DNA of 64,000 nt. Source: Nocardia xishanensis NBRC 101358 (GTDB lineage Bacteria > Actinomycetota > Actinomycetes > Mycobacteriales > Mycobacteriaceae). Made by a program: the position numbers and the translations under genes. Each line of letters starts with the position of its first letter. Within the stretch, counting starts at the first letter, position 1. Shown piece after piece: positions 35,491 to 44,847 of this stretch. The notes under the pieces were generated by a model that saw only the letters and a list, made by a program, of their open reading frames with translations, was not told the origin of the DNA and made no database searches. Location: positions 62,001 to 126,000 of the forward strand of contig NZ_BDCF01000021.1 in NCBI RefSeq assembly GCF_001613365.1, given 5' to 3'.

Positions 35491-36099
35491 ATGATCATCG
35501 TGAGCACCGACGGATCCTGCCTCCGAAATCCCGGCGGCGCTATCGGCTGGGCTTGGGTCAATCATCAAGGGGGCGCTTCGCGTAGCGGGGGAGCCGCGAC
35601 GGGGACGAATCAGATCGCCGAACTACGCGCGATCCTGGAAGCCGTCGAGGCACACCCTGGAGCCGAACCCCTTCTGATCGAAAGCGATTCGCTCTACGCG
35701 ATCAAGTGCGCGTCGGAGTGGATCTCGAGCTGGCGGCTGAACGGCTGGCGCACCTCGACCGGCGGCGCCGTCAAGAACGTGGAGCTCATCCAACAGATCG
35801 ACCGCGCCATCTCGAGCAGGCCGGGTCCGGTCCGATTCCGCTGGGTGCGTGGCCATGTCGGCAACTACTTCAACGAGATGGCCGACACTCTGGCGGGCGA
35901 GGCGGCCCGCAAGGCCGCTGCTTCGGCGGCCGCTGAGGTCGACGCCCCCGAACCGACCGCCGTGAGCGCGGCGGAGAACATCGATCGGCTCGCGCCGACG
36001 ACCGTGGCGAAAAGCCCTGCACCGCAACACAAGACCACCGGGCCGCGGGCCTCGGGGAAGGCGGTCGCGGCGGCTCCTCAGACCTTGACCCTGTTCTGA
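35491..36099 (+). CDS. RNase HI-like ribonuclease with a long C-terminal tail
   Basis: A 202-residue protein. The first 140 residues are RNase HI, which cleaves RNA in RNA-DNA hybrids, with the catalytic set Asp7 (VSTDGSC), Glu44 (QIAELRA), Asp66 (IESDSL), His122 (VRGHVGN) and Asp132 (EMADTLA). The tail (about 140-202) is Ala/Pro/Thr-rich, with no predicted fold, and ends QTLTLF, which resembles a sliding-clamp binding peptide. The start is the ATG at 35491 (MIIVSTDGS), the normal beginning of the fold. The extra tail is unusual for this family. Confidence 0.9.
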   Translation: MIIVSTDGSCLRNPGGAIGWAWVNHQGGASRSGGAATGTNQIAELRAILEAVEAHPGAEPLLIESDSLYAIKCASEWISSWRLNGWRTSTGGAVKNVELIQQIDRAISSRPGPVRFRWVRGHVGNYFNEMADTLAGEAARKAAASAAAEVDAPEPTAVSAAENIDRLAPTTVAKSPAPQHKTTGPRASGKAVAAAPQTLTLF

Positions 36100-36136
36100 G
36101 CAGCTCCGCGACCGCATAGCAGGACCGCCCGAAAGA

Positions 36137-36171
36137 CCTCCGGCGGTGGTGACTGGGCCCACCGCCGGAGG
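36137..36171. terminator. Strong bidirectional terminator
   Basis: CCTCCGGCGGTGG-TGACTGGGC-CCACCGCCGGAGG: a perfect 13-bp stem, with CGAAAG and CTTTCG on the outside continuing the pairing after a small bulge. It separates the RNase HI gene from the converging mce-operon end. Confidence 0.85.
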
Positions 36172-36192
36172 CGCTTTCGGAAAATCGCCGGA

Positions 36193-36954
36193 TCAGTTAC
36201 CGGGCTGCGGCTGGGTCGGAGCCGGAGTCTGGCCGGGCGCCGGAGCGCCGCCGGGCAGGCCGGTGCCCGCACCCTTGAGCATCGGCGAGTCGAGCTTGCT
36301 CACCTTCCACTTACCGTCTTCGTTCTGCAGATCCGCGACGATCACCACGAACTGCCGATCCGGCTGCGGCTGGGTGAAGTTGGTGCGGAACTGGGTCAGC
36401 GTCACCAGCACCTTGGCCTCGTCGGTGTTGCCGGACTGGTATCCGCACTGCACGTCGTCGGCCCAGGACTTGACCTGCGCCTGCGTCATGGCATCGGTGA
36501 GCGCCTTGGTCGCGTCGTCGAATTCCTTCAGGAATTCGCCGGTGGACCCTTCCTTGACCTTCTTGAAGTAACCCTCGAGGTCCTTGGAGTAGTCGTAGAC
36601 CGAGACGTCGCGACCGAAGTCGCAGGCCGCGCGGGTGGCGTCGTTGACCGCCGCGAGCTCGTCGGACTTCTTCTGGGCCTGAAGATAGAAGACCACCACC
36701 GCGGTGACGGCAGCGACGAGCAGGATGCCCGCCACGAATGCCGCGATCACCGGCAGCAGAGTGGACCGGTCCTGGCCGGCCGCGGGCGCAGGCTTGGGCT
36801 TCGGCTTCGGTTCGCTCTGCTTCTCGCCCGCCTTCCCCAGGTCAAGCTTGGCCGTCTCCGCGTCGCTCGCCCCGGCCGCGGACTTCTCCTCGGCGGGCTC
36901 GACGTTCTTCGTGGTCTCGGCGTCTTTATTGGTGTCGGCGTCGTCGGTGGACAT
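36193..36954 (-). CDS. Mce-associated membrane protein
   Basis: A 253-residue protein. The ATG at 36954 (MSTDDADTNKD) has AGGA 7 bases upstream. The N-terminal 80 residues are acidic and Lys/Pro-rich. One membrane helix (LLPVIAAFVAGILLVAAVTAVVVFYL) precedes an external domain (VYDYSKDLEGYFKKVKEGSTG; VTLTQFRTNFTQPQPDRQFVV) of the kind found in Mce-associated (Mas) proteins, which support Mce transporters in the cell envelope. It ends in a Pro/Gly tail. It lies 129 bases after mceF in the same direction. Confidence 0.88.
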   Translation of the reverse strand: MSTDDADTNKDAETTKNVEPAEEKSAAGASDAETAKLDLGKAGEKQSEPKPKPKPAPAAGQDRSTLLPVIAAFVAGILLVAAVTAVVVFYLQAQKKSDELAAVNDATRAACDFGRDVSVYDYSKDLEGYFKKVKEGSTGEFLKEFDDATKALTDAMTQAQVKSWADDVQCGYQSGNTDEAKVLVTLTQFRTNFTQPQPDRQFVVIVADLQNEDGKWKVSKLDSPMLKGAGTGLPGGAPAPGQTPAPTQPQPGN

Positions 36955-37083
36955 CGATAAATCCTGCACTTTCCCGGCGCGCGCACGCACCGTATCGGCT
37001 CGCCGGTCCGCATGAGCGAACCGTACGCGTTCTACCAGCGAGTATGCCGGGCCGATGGCTCAGCCAGCGGCCCGGGTGCACAC

Positions 37084-38262
37084 TCACCGCACCGGGGGTA
37101 GGGTCCGCTCGTTCGGATCCACGCCCGGCGGCATCTGGGCGCCGTTGTTCGGCACGTCCGGCCGCGGGGCGTTCGCCGCACCGCGGATCTGCTGACCCGG
37201 CGGCGGGTTCACGCAGTAGTTCCACTTCGGGATGGAGCCGTCCTGCACGACCTCGTTACGGATCTGCGGGGTGTTGTAGGTGCAGTAAGGCCGGGGCCAG
37301 ATGTCGATGATCGCGTGGAACTCGTTGTCGTGCGCCGGGATACCGAGCGCCTCGGCGCCGAGCGCGAGCGAAGGGAACAGCGCCCGCAGCGCGGGCAGGC
37401 GCAGCTGCGCGGCCTTGGTGATGGCGACGAAGTTGGTGGCGAGACCGGTGATCGGATCCGACGTTTTGTCCAGCACCGCGCCCAGGCTCTCCAGCTGGCC
37501 GGGGCCCGAGTCCAGCACGCTTTGCAGCTCCGCGTTGGCGGCGTTGAACTGGGCGAACAGCTCACCGGAGTTGGCGGTCAGGGTCGCCAGATCCGGCTGC
37601 GCGTGCGACGTGGTGTCGGCGATGGTGCGCAGGTTGGTGATCAGGCTGGTTGTCTGCGGCAGCAGCGAGTCCAGACCCGACGTGGCCAGGCTGATGCCGT
37701 TGACCAGGCCGCGCAGCTGATCGGGGCCGCCGCTGAGCGCGATGTCCAGCTCGGCGAGGATGACGCTGAACTTGTCCGGATCGATCTGGGCGATCAGCTC
37801 GCTGGTGTTGTCCAGCACCGACCACACCGGGGTCGGCGTCTTGACCGTCTCCGGATCGAACTGGACCACCGAGCCGTCGGCGAGGAACGGGCCGTCCTCG
37901 GTGCCGGGCCGGAAGTCGATGTACTGCTCACCGGCCGCGGACAGAGCTTGCACCGCCACGTCGGTGTCGACCGGGATCTTGAACCGGCTGTCGATCTCGG
38001 CCCTTGCGGCGATGGCCTGCCCGCGATCGGTCAGCTCGATCGAGGTGACCTTGCCGACGCGGTAGCCGCGCAGCGTCACGTCGTTGCCCGGCTGCAGACC
38101 GCCGGAGCGGTCCAGGTTCACCGTCACGGTGTAGCTGGACCGCAGCGGGTTGATCCGCATGACGCTCACCAGCAGGTAGGACGCGCCGACGAACAGCACG
38201 ATCACCAGGCCGATCGCCGAGAGGATCAGCTTGTTCGAGAAGATCTTCGACACCCCGCTCAT
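37084..38262 (-). CDS. mceF: MCE family protein MceF
   Basis: A 392-residue subunit of the Mce lipid-transport system. A signal anchor (LILSAIGLVIVLFVGASYLLV) precedes the MCE domain (YTVTVNLDRSGGLQPGNDVTLRGYRVG; KIPVDTDVAVQ). A helical needle region and a Pro-rich tail (PPPGQQIRGAANAPR) follow. Its ATG overlaps the stop of mceE by 4 bases (ATGA). It is the last mce gene in the run. Confidence 0.93.
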   Translation of the reverse strand: MSGVSKIFSNKLILSAIGLVIVLFVGASYLLVSVMRINPLRSSYTVTVNLDRSGGLQPGNDVTLRGYRVGKVTSIELTDRGQAIAARAEIDSRFKIPVDTDVAVQALSAAGEQYIDFRPGTEDGPFLADGSVVQFDPETVKTPTPVWSVLDNTSELIAQIDPDKFSVILAELDIALSGGPDQLRGLVNGISLATSGLDSLLPQTTSLITNLRTIADTTSHAQPDLATLTANSGELFAQFNAANAELQSVLDSGPGQLESLGAVLDKTSDPITGLATNFVAITKAAQLRLPALRALFPSLALGAEALGIPAHDNEFHAIIDIWPRPYCTYNTPQIRNEVVQDGSIPKWNYCVNPPPGQQIRGAANAPRPDVPNNGAQMPPGVDPNERTLPPVR

Positions 38263-39362
38263 CGGTGACCTCCCGTCACCCGCTGCTGCACGAGTTGCAG
38301 CACCTGGATCAGGCTGCCCGCGAAGTCCTGCAGGTCTTCCAGGTTCGGCAACCTGCCGTGCTGGGGATCGGTCAGCGCGCTGAGGTCGAGGTTGGTCGCG
38401 GTGGCGTAGACGGCGAAGCTGCGGCCGCGGAAGGTGGCGTCCACCTTCGGACGGATTTCGTGCAGACGGTCCATCAAAATGCCGAAGTCGTCGCCGGTCC
38501 GAGCGATCGCGTCCATCAACGCCTGGGTGTTGTCGAGCAGAACGCCCAGCTGATCGCCGGTGGTGTCGGCGTAGTCGCCGAGCGCGGCGCTGGTGGTCGA
38601 GATCTTGGTCAGCAGTTCACCGATCGCCCGGTTGTTCTCGGCGATGGCGCCGATCATCTGGGGCAGCGTGTCGGCCACCTGGCCCAGTTCGGCGCGCCGC
38701 GAGTCGAGAGTGTTGGCCAGCGTGCTGAACTGGTTCAGCACCGCGTCGACCCGGGCGGTGTTGTCGTTCAAACTGCCGACCACGCCGGTCAATTCGGTGA
38801 TCAGGTGGGCGACCTGCGGTCCACGCCCGCCGACGATGGAATCCAGTTCCGAGGTCAGCTTGGTGAGCGAGGCGATGCCACCGCCGTTGAACAGCATGGA
38901 CACCGAGATCAGCAGCTGCTCGACGGTGGCGCCCGCCGAGGTCTCGTCGATGGTCAGGGTGTCGCCGTCGTGCATCATCGGCGCGCCCGGTTCGACCTTC
39001 GGCTTGGACAGCGCGACGAACACGTCACCGAGCGGGGTGGCCTGGCGCAGTTCGGCGGTGCTGCCCTTGGGCAGCTCGATGTCGCTGCGGATGCTCAGGT
39101 CGACGACCGCCTGGAAGTTCTTCGTCTTGATGTCGGTGACCACACCGACATCCGAACCGCCGATCTTCACCTTCGCCTGGTCGGGCAGGTTCAGCGCGTT
39201 CTCGAAAACGGCCTGCACGGTGTAGGTCTCTTCCGCCTGCCCCGGCTTGGGCAGCGGCAGATCCTCCACGGTGAGACCGCAGCCGGAGGTGATGCCGACC
39301 CCGGCCACCGCCGCGATGGCGACCAGCGCCCTGCGTGCCTTTATCGTCATGCGGTACGTCAT
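38259..39362 (-). CDS. mceE: MCE family lipoprotein MceE
   Basis: A 367-residue protein. The ATG at 39362 overlaps the mceD stop by 4 bases. It has the lipoprotein signal MTIKARRALVAIAAVAGVGI-TSGC, so the Cys should be lipidated. The mature start LPLPKPGQAEETYTVQAVFE is the usual MceE start, followed by the MCE core (LPDQAKVKIGGSDVGVVTDI) and a long helical region. In Mtb the corresponding subunits are LprK/LprN. Confidence 0.92.
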   Translation of the reverse strand: MTYRMTIKARRALVAIAAVAGVGITSGCGLTVEDLPLPKPGQAEETYTVQAVFENALNLPDQAKVKIGGSDVGVVTDIKTKNFQAVVDLSIRSDIELPKGSTAELRQATPLGDVFVALSKPKVEPGAPMMHDGDTLTIDETSAGATVEQLLISVSMLFNGGGIASLTKLTSELDSIVGGRGPQVAHLITELTGVVGSLNDNTARVDAVLNQFSTLANTLDSRRAELGQVADTLPQMIGAIAENNRAIGELLTKISTTSAALGDYADTTGDQLGVLLDNTQALMDAIARTGDDFGILMDRLHEIRPKVDATFRGRSFAVYATATNLDLSALTDPQHGRLPNLEDLQDFAGSLIQVLQLVQQRVTGGHR

Positions 39363-40468
39363 TTCGTGAGTCCGAGCAGTGCGGCGGTGAGCCCGTAGTC
39401 GGGTCCGAAGTCCTGCATGTTTCCGGTGCGGCAGCCGTCGGCCTTCATCTGGATGCGCTCGCAGAACAGGGCGACGACCTCGCCGTTGAGCGCGGTGCCG
39501 ATGATCGCGTGCAGGCGCACGTAGCGGCCCTCGCGGTTGACGATCCTGTCGATGTTCTGCAGCGCCATCGGGGCCACGTCGGCGACCTCGGTGAGGCCGT
39601 AGGCGTTGTCCCTGAGCTGCTGGGTGACGTTGGTCAGCCCGGTCAGGCTCCCCCCGAGCTGATCCTGGTACTGGGCGAGCGTGGTGCTCGTGTTGGCCAG
39701 GAAGTCGTTGAGCTGCTCGAGCGTGGCCTGCAGGCCCGGCGCCTGCTCGGCGAGCAGACCGCTCAGCTGCGTGACCTTGTTGCTGAAATCGCGCACGGAT
39801 TGGTCGTTCTCGGCCAGCATCGTGGTCAGCTCGTTGAGCTGGATGATGATGTTGGAGATCGCGTCCTTGTTGTCGACGCCGACCTTCAGCGCGCCGGAGA
39901 GTGCGTTGAGGGTGTCGCGCATCTTCACGCCGTTGCCGTCCAGCATCGGGTAGAGCACCCGGCCGGAGAGCGGGCCGATCCCTTCGGAACCTTCCTGCGG
40001 CGCGAGCGCGGCGGCGAACTGGTCGATGGTCTTGATCATCGTGTCCAGCTCGACCGGAGTTCTGGTGCGCGCCTTCGGCAGGTGCGTGCCATCGCTCATC
40101 GCCTCGCCCTCGGTGTAGACCGGGGTGAGCTCGATGTGCCGATCGGTGACGATCGACGGCGAAACGATCGCCGCCTCGGCGTTCTTCGGGATCTTCACCC
40201 CCGAATCGACAGAAAGGTGGACCTCGACGAAGGCGCCCTTGGGCACGATCTTGTCGACCTTGCCGACCTGGAGACCGAGCACGGTCACCGGGTTGCCCTC
40301 GTAGATGCCCGCGATGTTCTCGAAGTCGGCGGTGATGTGCATGGTGCCGCCGAGCGCGTCGTTCACCGAGGTGGGCAGCAGCGAGCAGCTTCCGACCGTC
40401 AGCGCGGCGGCGCTGACCGCGAACAGCTTCGCGGCGGTCCTGAGTTTGCCCGCGGTGGCGAATTTCAT
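39359..40468 (-). CDS. mceD: MCE family protein MceD, lipobox-containing
   Basis: A 369-residue protein starting at the ATG at 40468, whose last base is shared with the mceC stop. The signal MKFATAGKLRTAAKLFAVSA and then LTVGSCSLLP has a usable lipobox. The MCE core is TMHITADFENIAGIYEGNPV, then VLGLQVGKVDKIVPKG. The C-terminal part is helical. Mtb MceD proteins typically have a plain anchor, so a second likely lipoprotein in the operon is notable. Confidence 0.9.
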   Translation of the reverse strand: MKFATAGKLRTAAKLFAVSAAALTVGSCSLLPTSVNDALGGTMHITADFENIAGIYEGNPVTVLGLQVGKVDKIVPKGAFVEVHLSVDSGVKIPKNAEAAIVSPSIVTDRHIELTPVYTEGEAMSDGTHLPKARTRTPVELDTMIKTIDQFAAALAPQEGSEGIGPLSGRVLYPMLDGNGVKMRDTLNALSGALKVGVDNKDAISNIIIQLNELTTMLAENDQSVRDFSNKVTQLSGLLAEQAPGLQATLEQLNDFLANTSTTLAQYQDQLGGSLTGLTNVTQQLRDNAYGLTEVADVAPMALQNIDRIVNREGRYVRLHAIIGTALNGEVVALFCERIQMKADGCRTGNMQDFGPDYGLTAALLGLTK

Positions 40469-41466
40469 CACTGGCACCCCTCGATAGCTTGTGCGAAGCA
40501 CAACCAGTTGTCCGGGAACAGCCACGGCAGACCGACGTCGCCGTACGGGCCGCTGCCACCCCACGAGTTCGCCAGGTAGCGCACCGTCGGCGGCATGATC
40601 GACAGCATGCGATCCAGGTTGTCCTTGTTCTTCTGCAGGCCCTCGGCCATGGTGTTCAGCTGCTGGATGGTCGGGCCGAGCTGACCCTCGTTCTCGGCGC
40701 CGATCTGCTGCAGCTGCTTGGTCAGGGCCGCGATGTTGTCGAGCAGCTGACGCAGCAGGTCCTGCCGTTCCATCACCCGGTTGGCGATCGCCTCGCCCTG
40801 GGTGATCACCAGCAGGACGCTGTTGCGGTTGTCGCCGAGGATCTGGGTGACCCGGTCCAGGTCCTTGAGCAGCTTGTCGACCTCGCCCCGGCGGGCGTCG
40901 ATCACCTTGGCCAGCGCGCCGACGCTGTCCAGCGCCTGTGCGGTCAGGTGGGGCGAGCCGTTCATCGACTCGTTGATGACGTTCAGCGATTCGGCGAGCT
41001 TGGCGGTGTCGAGCGCCTCGAACTTCGGGGTGCCGATCTGCACCACGTCGGCGAGGTTGTACGGAACCGCGGTGTTGGACAGCCGGATCCGGTTGTCCTT
41101 CAGTCCGGAACCGTCGCCCGGATCGAGATCGACGTACCTGGCGCCGAGCAGGGTGGCCATCTTGATCGAGGCGCGCGCGTCGGGACCGAGGTCGACGCTG
41201 TTCTCGACGTTCATCGTGAGCAGCACGTGGCTGCCCTCGAGCTTCGCGCCGGTCACCGTGCCGACCGGAACGCCTGCGGCATTGACCTTGTCGCCGACCT
41301 TGATGCCGGCCGCCTGCACGAACTCGGCCTCGACGGTCTGCTCACCGACGCCGATCATCCGGATGATGCTGGATGCCATCAGCAGCACCACGATCAGCAC
41401 GGCGCCGATGACGCCGAGCCAGAAGTAGCGGTTGCTCTGGAAGCGGTTCTTCATCTTCGCGATCAT
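40468..41466 (-). CDS. mceC: MCE family protein MceC
   Basis: A 332-residue protein with a signal anchor (RYFWLGVIGAVLIVVLLMAS) and MCE domain (VEAEFVQAAGIKVGDKVNAAG, later ARASIKMATLLGARYVDLDPG). A helical extension follows. The ATG at 41466 overlaps the mceB stop by 4 bases. The longer ORF to 41559 reads back into mceB and is rejected. Confidence 0.92.
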   Translation of the reverse strand: MIAKMKNRFQSNRYFWLGVIGAVLIVVLLMASSIIRMIGVGEQTVEAEFVQAAGIKVGDKVNAAGVPVGTVTGAKLEGSHVLLTMNVENSVDLGPDARASIKMATLLGARYVDLDPGDGSGLKDNRIRLSNTAVPYNLADVVQIGTPKFEALDTAKLAESLNVINESMNGSPHLTAQALDSVGALAKVIDARRGEVDKLLKDLDRVTQILGDNRNSVLLVITQGEAIANRVMERQDLLRQLLDNIAALTKQLQQIGAENEGQLGPTIQQLNTMAEGLQKNKDNLDRMLSIMPPTVRYLANSWGGSGPYGDVGLPWLFPDNWLCFAQAIEGCQ

Positions 41467-42506
41467 GGGCGGCACACCGCCGAGTGCGAGTTGCCGCCGA
41501 TCTGCGAGAACAGACCGCGCGGGAAGAGCACCCCGTACAGCGAGACGTCGAGACCGCACAGGTAGGCGTTGGCGTAGCCGCCCTCCGATGTGTGCCTGCC
41601 CGCGGCCGCGAGGACGTTCGGCAGGTCGATCGCGGCCTGATCCAGCTTGGCGCCGTTGCTAAGCAGCAACGTCAGCGCGGCGCTGGTGGAGTTCTGCGCC
41701 GCCCGCAGCTTGGGCTGGATGTTGTCGACCATGCCGACCAGCGACGTGGTCGCGCTCGCGATCTGCTCGGTGGACGCGAGCAGGGACTGGCCCTGGTCGT
41801 AGAGTCCGCCGATCAAGGCCCGGGTTTGTGTCACCAGGGTCTCCAATTCATCACCTCGTTTGGCCAAGCCCGCCATCACACCGGACAGGTTGACGATCAC
41901 GTCGGACAGGATCGCGTCGCGGCGCTGGAAATCCGTGGCGAGCTGGGCGGCCTGGACGATGAACGAGCTCAGCGAGACGTTGTCGCCCTGCAGCGCCTGG
42001 ATGAACGTCTCCGAGAGACGGTTCACCTGCTCGGGCTGCAGTACCTGGAACAGCGGCTGGAATCCGTTGAGCAGACCCGACACGTCGAACGACGGCTCGG
42101 TCCGCTCGAGCGGAATCGACGCGTTGTTCTTCAGCGGCGCGGGGTTGGACGCGCGGCCGGGGTCGAGCGCCACGTAGCGCTGGCCGATCAGGTTCTGGTA
42201 GCGGACCAGCGCCTTGGTGTCGTCGTAGAGGGTCTGGTCGCTTTCGACGATGAACGTCACGTGCGCGACCGACTCCTTGGTCCGGTCGTCGCGAGCCAGC
42301 TCGATCTTCTCGACCTTGCCGACCCGGACACCGGCCATGCGCACGTCGTCGCCCTCGCGGAGGCCGAGCACGTCGGTGAACGTCGCGGAGTAGGTCTTGG
42401 TGTCGCCGGGGACGACGCGTGCGAGCGTGTTCCAAACGACCACCGTCACCAGGATCGAGACGATCGCGAAGAGCCCGAACCCGATCAGCGGTTTTCGAAT
42501 ACTCAT
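41463..42506 (-). CDS. mceB: MCE family protein MceB
   Basis: A 347-residue protein with an anchor (LIGFGLFAIVSILVTVVVW) and MCE core (YSATFTDVLGLREGDDVRMA; GVRVGKVEKIELARDD; LIGQRYVALDPG). A long helical needle part runs to a short tail. The ATG overlaps the mceA stop by 4 bases. Confidence 0.93.
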   Translation of the reverse strand: MSIRKPLIGFGLFAIVSILVTVVVWNTLARVVPGDTKTYSATFTDVLGLREGDDVRMAGVRVGKVEKIELARDDRTKESVAHVTFIVESDQTLYDDTKALVRYQNLIGQRYVALDPGRASNPAPLKNNASIPLERTEPSFDVSGLLNGFQPLFQVLQPEQVNRLSETFIQALQGDNVSLSSFIVQAAQLATDFQRRDAILSDVIVNLSGVMAGLAKRGDELETLVTQTRALIGGLYDQGQSLLASTEQIASATTSLVGMVDNIQPKLRAAQNSTSAALTLLLSNGAKLDQAAIDLPNVLAAAGRHTSEGGYANAYLCGLDVSLYGVLFPRGLFSQIGGNSHSAVCRP

Positions 42507-43972
42507 CGGACCGCACCTTTTTCGGACACTTGCAAGGTTCCGCCCTTCAAGATCGGACTCAGCAGCAGGTACTCCGCGGTGGTCGGCTTGCGGCCGAGCA
42601 GCTGCTCGATCGCCGCGTCACCCGAATAGGAGATCGGGCGCGCCGCCGCCGGTGTCGCCGCCGCGGGTGCGGGGGCGGGCGCGATGCCGGGCAGGCCGGG
42701 CAGCATCGGGAACAGTCCTTCGAGCGGCGTGCCCGCGAACGGCTGCTGCGCGTTCCCTTGCAGGTCGGCGACGACGCGGCCCGGATCGGGCATGGTGACG
42801 CCGGGGATCAGCGGCAGACCGGGCATCGGCACCACCGGGGGCAGCCCGGCCGCCGAATCCAGCGCGCGTGGCCGCAGGTTCTCCGGCAGCGGAGGGAGCT
42901 CGTTCACCTCGGGCGCGGTGGCGCAGCTGGGACCTGCCATCTCGCCGTAGCGGGGGCAGTCCGCGACCGTGTACGGCGTGTACGGCGTCAGCGTGATGCC
43001 CGCGTTCCAGACCTGCTGCTGCTGCGGACCCCAGTGGAAGGTGGTGTTCATCTTCCTGGTCGCCTCGCTCAGGTTCAGCAGCGTGTTGGTGATCGCCGCC
43101 GGGTCGGCGGCCAGCGCGCCGAACATGTCGGCGGTGCCGACGGTGACCTGCTTGCCGACATCGGGGTTCCGGGCGAACAGGGCGTTCACCGTGTCCACGG
43201 TGCCGCTGGTTCCGGTGATCAGCGCGACGAGCTCGTCGCGGCGATCGGCGATGGTGCTCGCGGTCTGCACCGAGCTGCCGAGCACGTCGAGCAGTTCGGG
43301 CGCCGACTGGTTCAGCGCGTGGAACGAGCCGGAGAAGTCGTCGAGCAGCACGCCGAGATCCGGAATCGACTCGTCGACGGCGAGCACCCAGCGATCGAGC
43401 CGCTCGATGGTCGAGCCAGGCATCCGCCCGCTGCCGTCCAGCGCCTGGGAGAGGGTGCCGAGAACGCGGCCGAACTGCACCGGGTCGATCTTGTCCAGGA
43501 TGTTGCGGACCGTGGTCAGCGTGTCCTGCAGCGCGATCGTGCCCTTGCTGCGGTCCTCCTCGATGACCGAACCTTCCTTCAGGTAGGTATCGGCCGGTCC
43601 GTTGAAGACCAGTTCGATGGAGGTGACGGCGAACAGGTTGCTCGGCACCACGCGCGCTGTGACGTTGGACGGGATGTCGCCCGCGTACTCCGGCTTCAGT
43701 TCGATCTGCACCTTCTGCAGCTCGCCCTTCGCCGCGACCTCGACTTCGTCCACCGCGCCGACCAGGACGCCGCGGAACTTCACGTCGGCTTCCGACGGCA
43801 GGCCGTCACCGGTGGTGGTCAGGTTGGCGACGACGTTCACCTTGGGCACGAAGTAGCCGGTGTAGCGCGCCATCAGGAAGGCGAGCACCAGCGCGAACAC
43901 GACGAGTCCGCACACGCCCGCGATCAGCAATTGCCGCATCGTGGGCCCGCGCCCACTGGGATCGATGATCAT
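42503..43972 (-). CDS. mceA: MCE family protein MceA
   Basis: A 489-residue protein, first and longest of the MCE subunits. Signal anchor LLIAGVCGLVVFALVLAFLM, MCE core VNVVANLTTTGDGLPSEADVKF then RGVLVGAVDEVEVAAKG, helical region, then a Pro/Ala-rich C-terminal section of about 130 residues (APAPAPAAATPAAARP). The tail length is typical of MceA. It follows yrbEB by 7 bases and begins the ATGA-coupled run. Confidence 0.93.
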   Translation of the reverse strand: MIIDPSGRGPTMRQLLIAGVCGLVVFALVLAFLMARYTGYFVPKVNVVANLTTTGDGLPSEADVKFRGVLVGAVDEVEVAAKGELQKVQIELKPEYAGDIPSNVTARVVPSNLFAVTSIELVFNGPADTYLKEGSVIEEDRSKGTIALQDTLTTVRNILDKIDPVQFGRVLGTLSQALDGSGRMPGSTIERLDRWVLAVDESIPDLGVLLDDFSGSFHALNQSAPELLDVLGSSVQTASTIADRRDELVALITGTSGTVDTVNALFARNPDVGKQVTVGTADMFGALAADPAAITNTLLNLSEATRKMNTTFHWGPQQQQVWNAGITLTPYTPYTVADCPRYGEMAGPSCATAPEVNELPPLPENLRPRALDSAAGLPPVVPMPGLPLIPGVTMPDPGRVVADLQGNAQQPFAGTPLEGLFPMLPGLPGIAPAPAPAAATPAAARPISYSGDAAIEQLLGRKPTTAEYLLLSPILKGGTLQVSEKGAVR

Positions 43973-43979
43973 CTGGCCC

Positions 43980-44843
43980 TTACCCCGAGATCCGGATTCC
44001 GGGGTTGACCCCCCAGATCGCCAACGTCATGAAGAGGTCCGCGAAGACGACCAGGATGATGCACATCTTGATCGCGCGCCCCGCCGCGACACCCACGCCT
44101 TCCGGGCCACCGGAGGCGAAGAAGCCGTAGTAGCACTGGATGAAGGTGGTGATCGCGACGAAGATGATCGCTTTGAGCAGCGAATACAGCACGTCGGTCG
44201 GTATCAGGAACTGGTAGAAGTAGTGCGCGTAGGTGCCGCTCGCGGTGCCGCCGACCAACTGCACGGTCAGCGAGCAGGAGAGGTAGGCGGTGGCGAGGCC
44301 GAGGCAGTACAGCGGGACGATCGCGACGATCGCCGCGAACATTCGGGTGCTGACCAGGTAAGGCAGCGGCCGGATGGCCACCGACTCGAGCGCGTCGATC
44401 TCCTCGGAGATGCGCATCGCGCCGAGCTGCGCGGTGAATCGACAGCCCGCCTGCGCGGCGAAGGCCAGTGAGGCGAGCAGCGGACCGAGTTCGCGGGTGG
44501 TCGCGAAGGCGGAGATCGCGCCGGTGATCGGGCTGAGGCCGAGCAGGTTCAGCGAGGTGTAGCCCTGGATGCCGACGGTCATGCCGCCGAACGCGCTCAG
44601 GATCACGATGACGCCGATGGTGCCGCCACCGACGACGAGGTTGCCGTTGCCCCAGGTGACGTCGGAGAGCAGCCGCCACACTTCCTTGGGGTACTGCTTG
44701 AGCGCCAGCGGGATGGAGCCGACGGACCGCAGGAAGAAGAACACCTGATGCCCGAGCCGGGCGACGAGATCGACCGGTGCCTGCGCGGAACGCTTCAGTC
44801 CCTGAAGTGGCCGCAGCAGCGGCGGTACGTAGGTTGATGACAC
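43980..44843 (-). CDS. yrbEB: YrbE/MlaE-type permease YrbEB
   Basis: A 287-residue membrane protein with about five helices (GTIGVIVILSAFGGMTVGIQG; ATTRELGPLLASLAFAAQAG with the conserved Glu; IVAIVPLYCLGLATAYLSCS; IIFVAITTFIQCYYGFFA). The ELGPLL-GCRFTAQLGAMRISEEIDA segment is the MlaE-family EA-type loop that contacts the ATPase (MceG, not in this window). It lies 4 bases after yrbEA. Confidence 0.95.
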   Translation of the reverse strand: MSSTYVPPLLRPLQGLKRSAQAPVDLVARLGHQVFFFLRSVGSIPLALKQYPKEVWRLLSDVTWGNGNLVVGGGTIGVIVILSAFGGMTVGIQGYTSLNLLGLSPITGAISAFATTRELGPLLASLAFAAQAGCRFTAQLGAMRISEEIDALESVAIRPLPYLVSTRMFAAIVAIVPLYCLGLATAYLSCSLTVQLVGGTASGTYAHYFYQFLIPTDVLYSLLKAIIFVAITTFIQCYYGFFASGGPEGVGVAAGRAIKMCIILVVFADLFMTLAIWGVNPGIRISG

Positions 44844-44847
44844 CGGC

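Noticed and set aside
36738..37310. A 190-codon plus-strand ORF opposite the Mce-associated gene and mceF end
   Set aside because: Arg/Ser-rich antisense frame; the mce frames are supported by motifs and overlaps.
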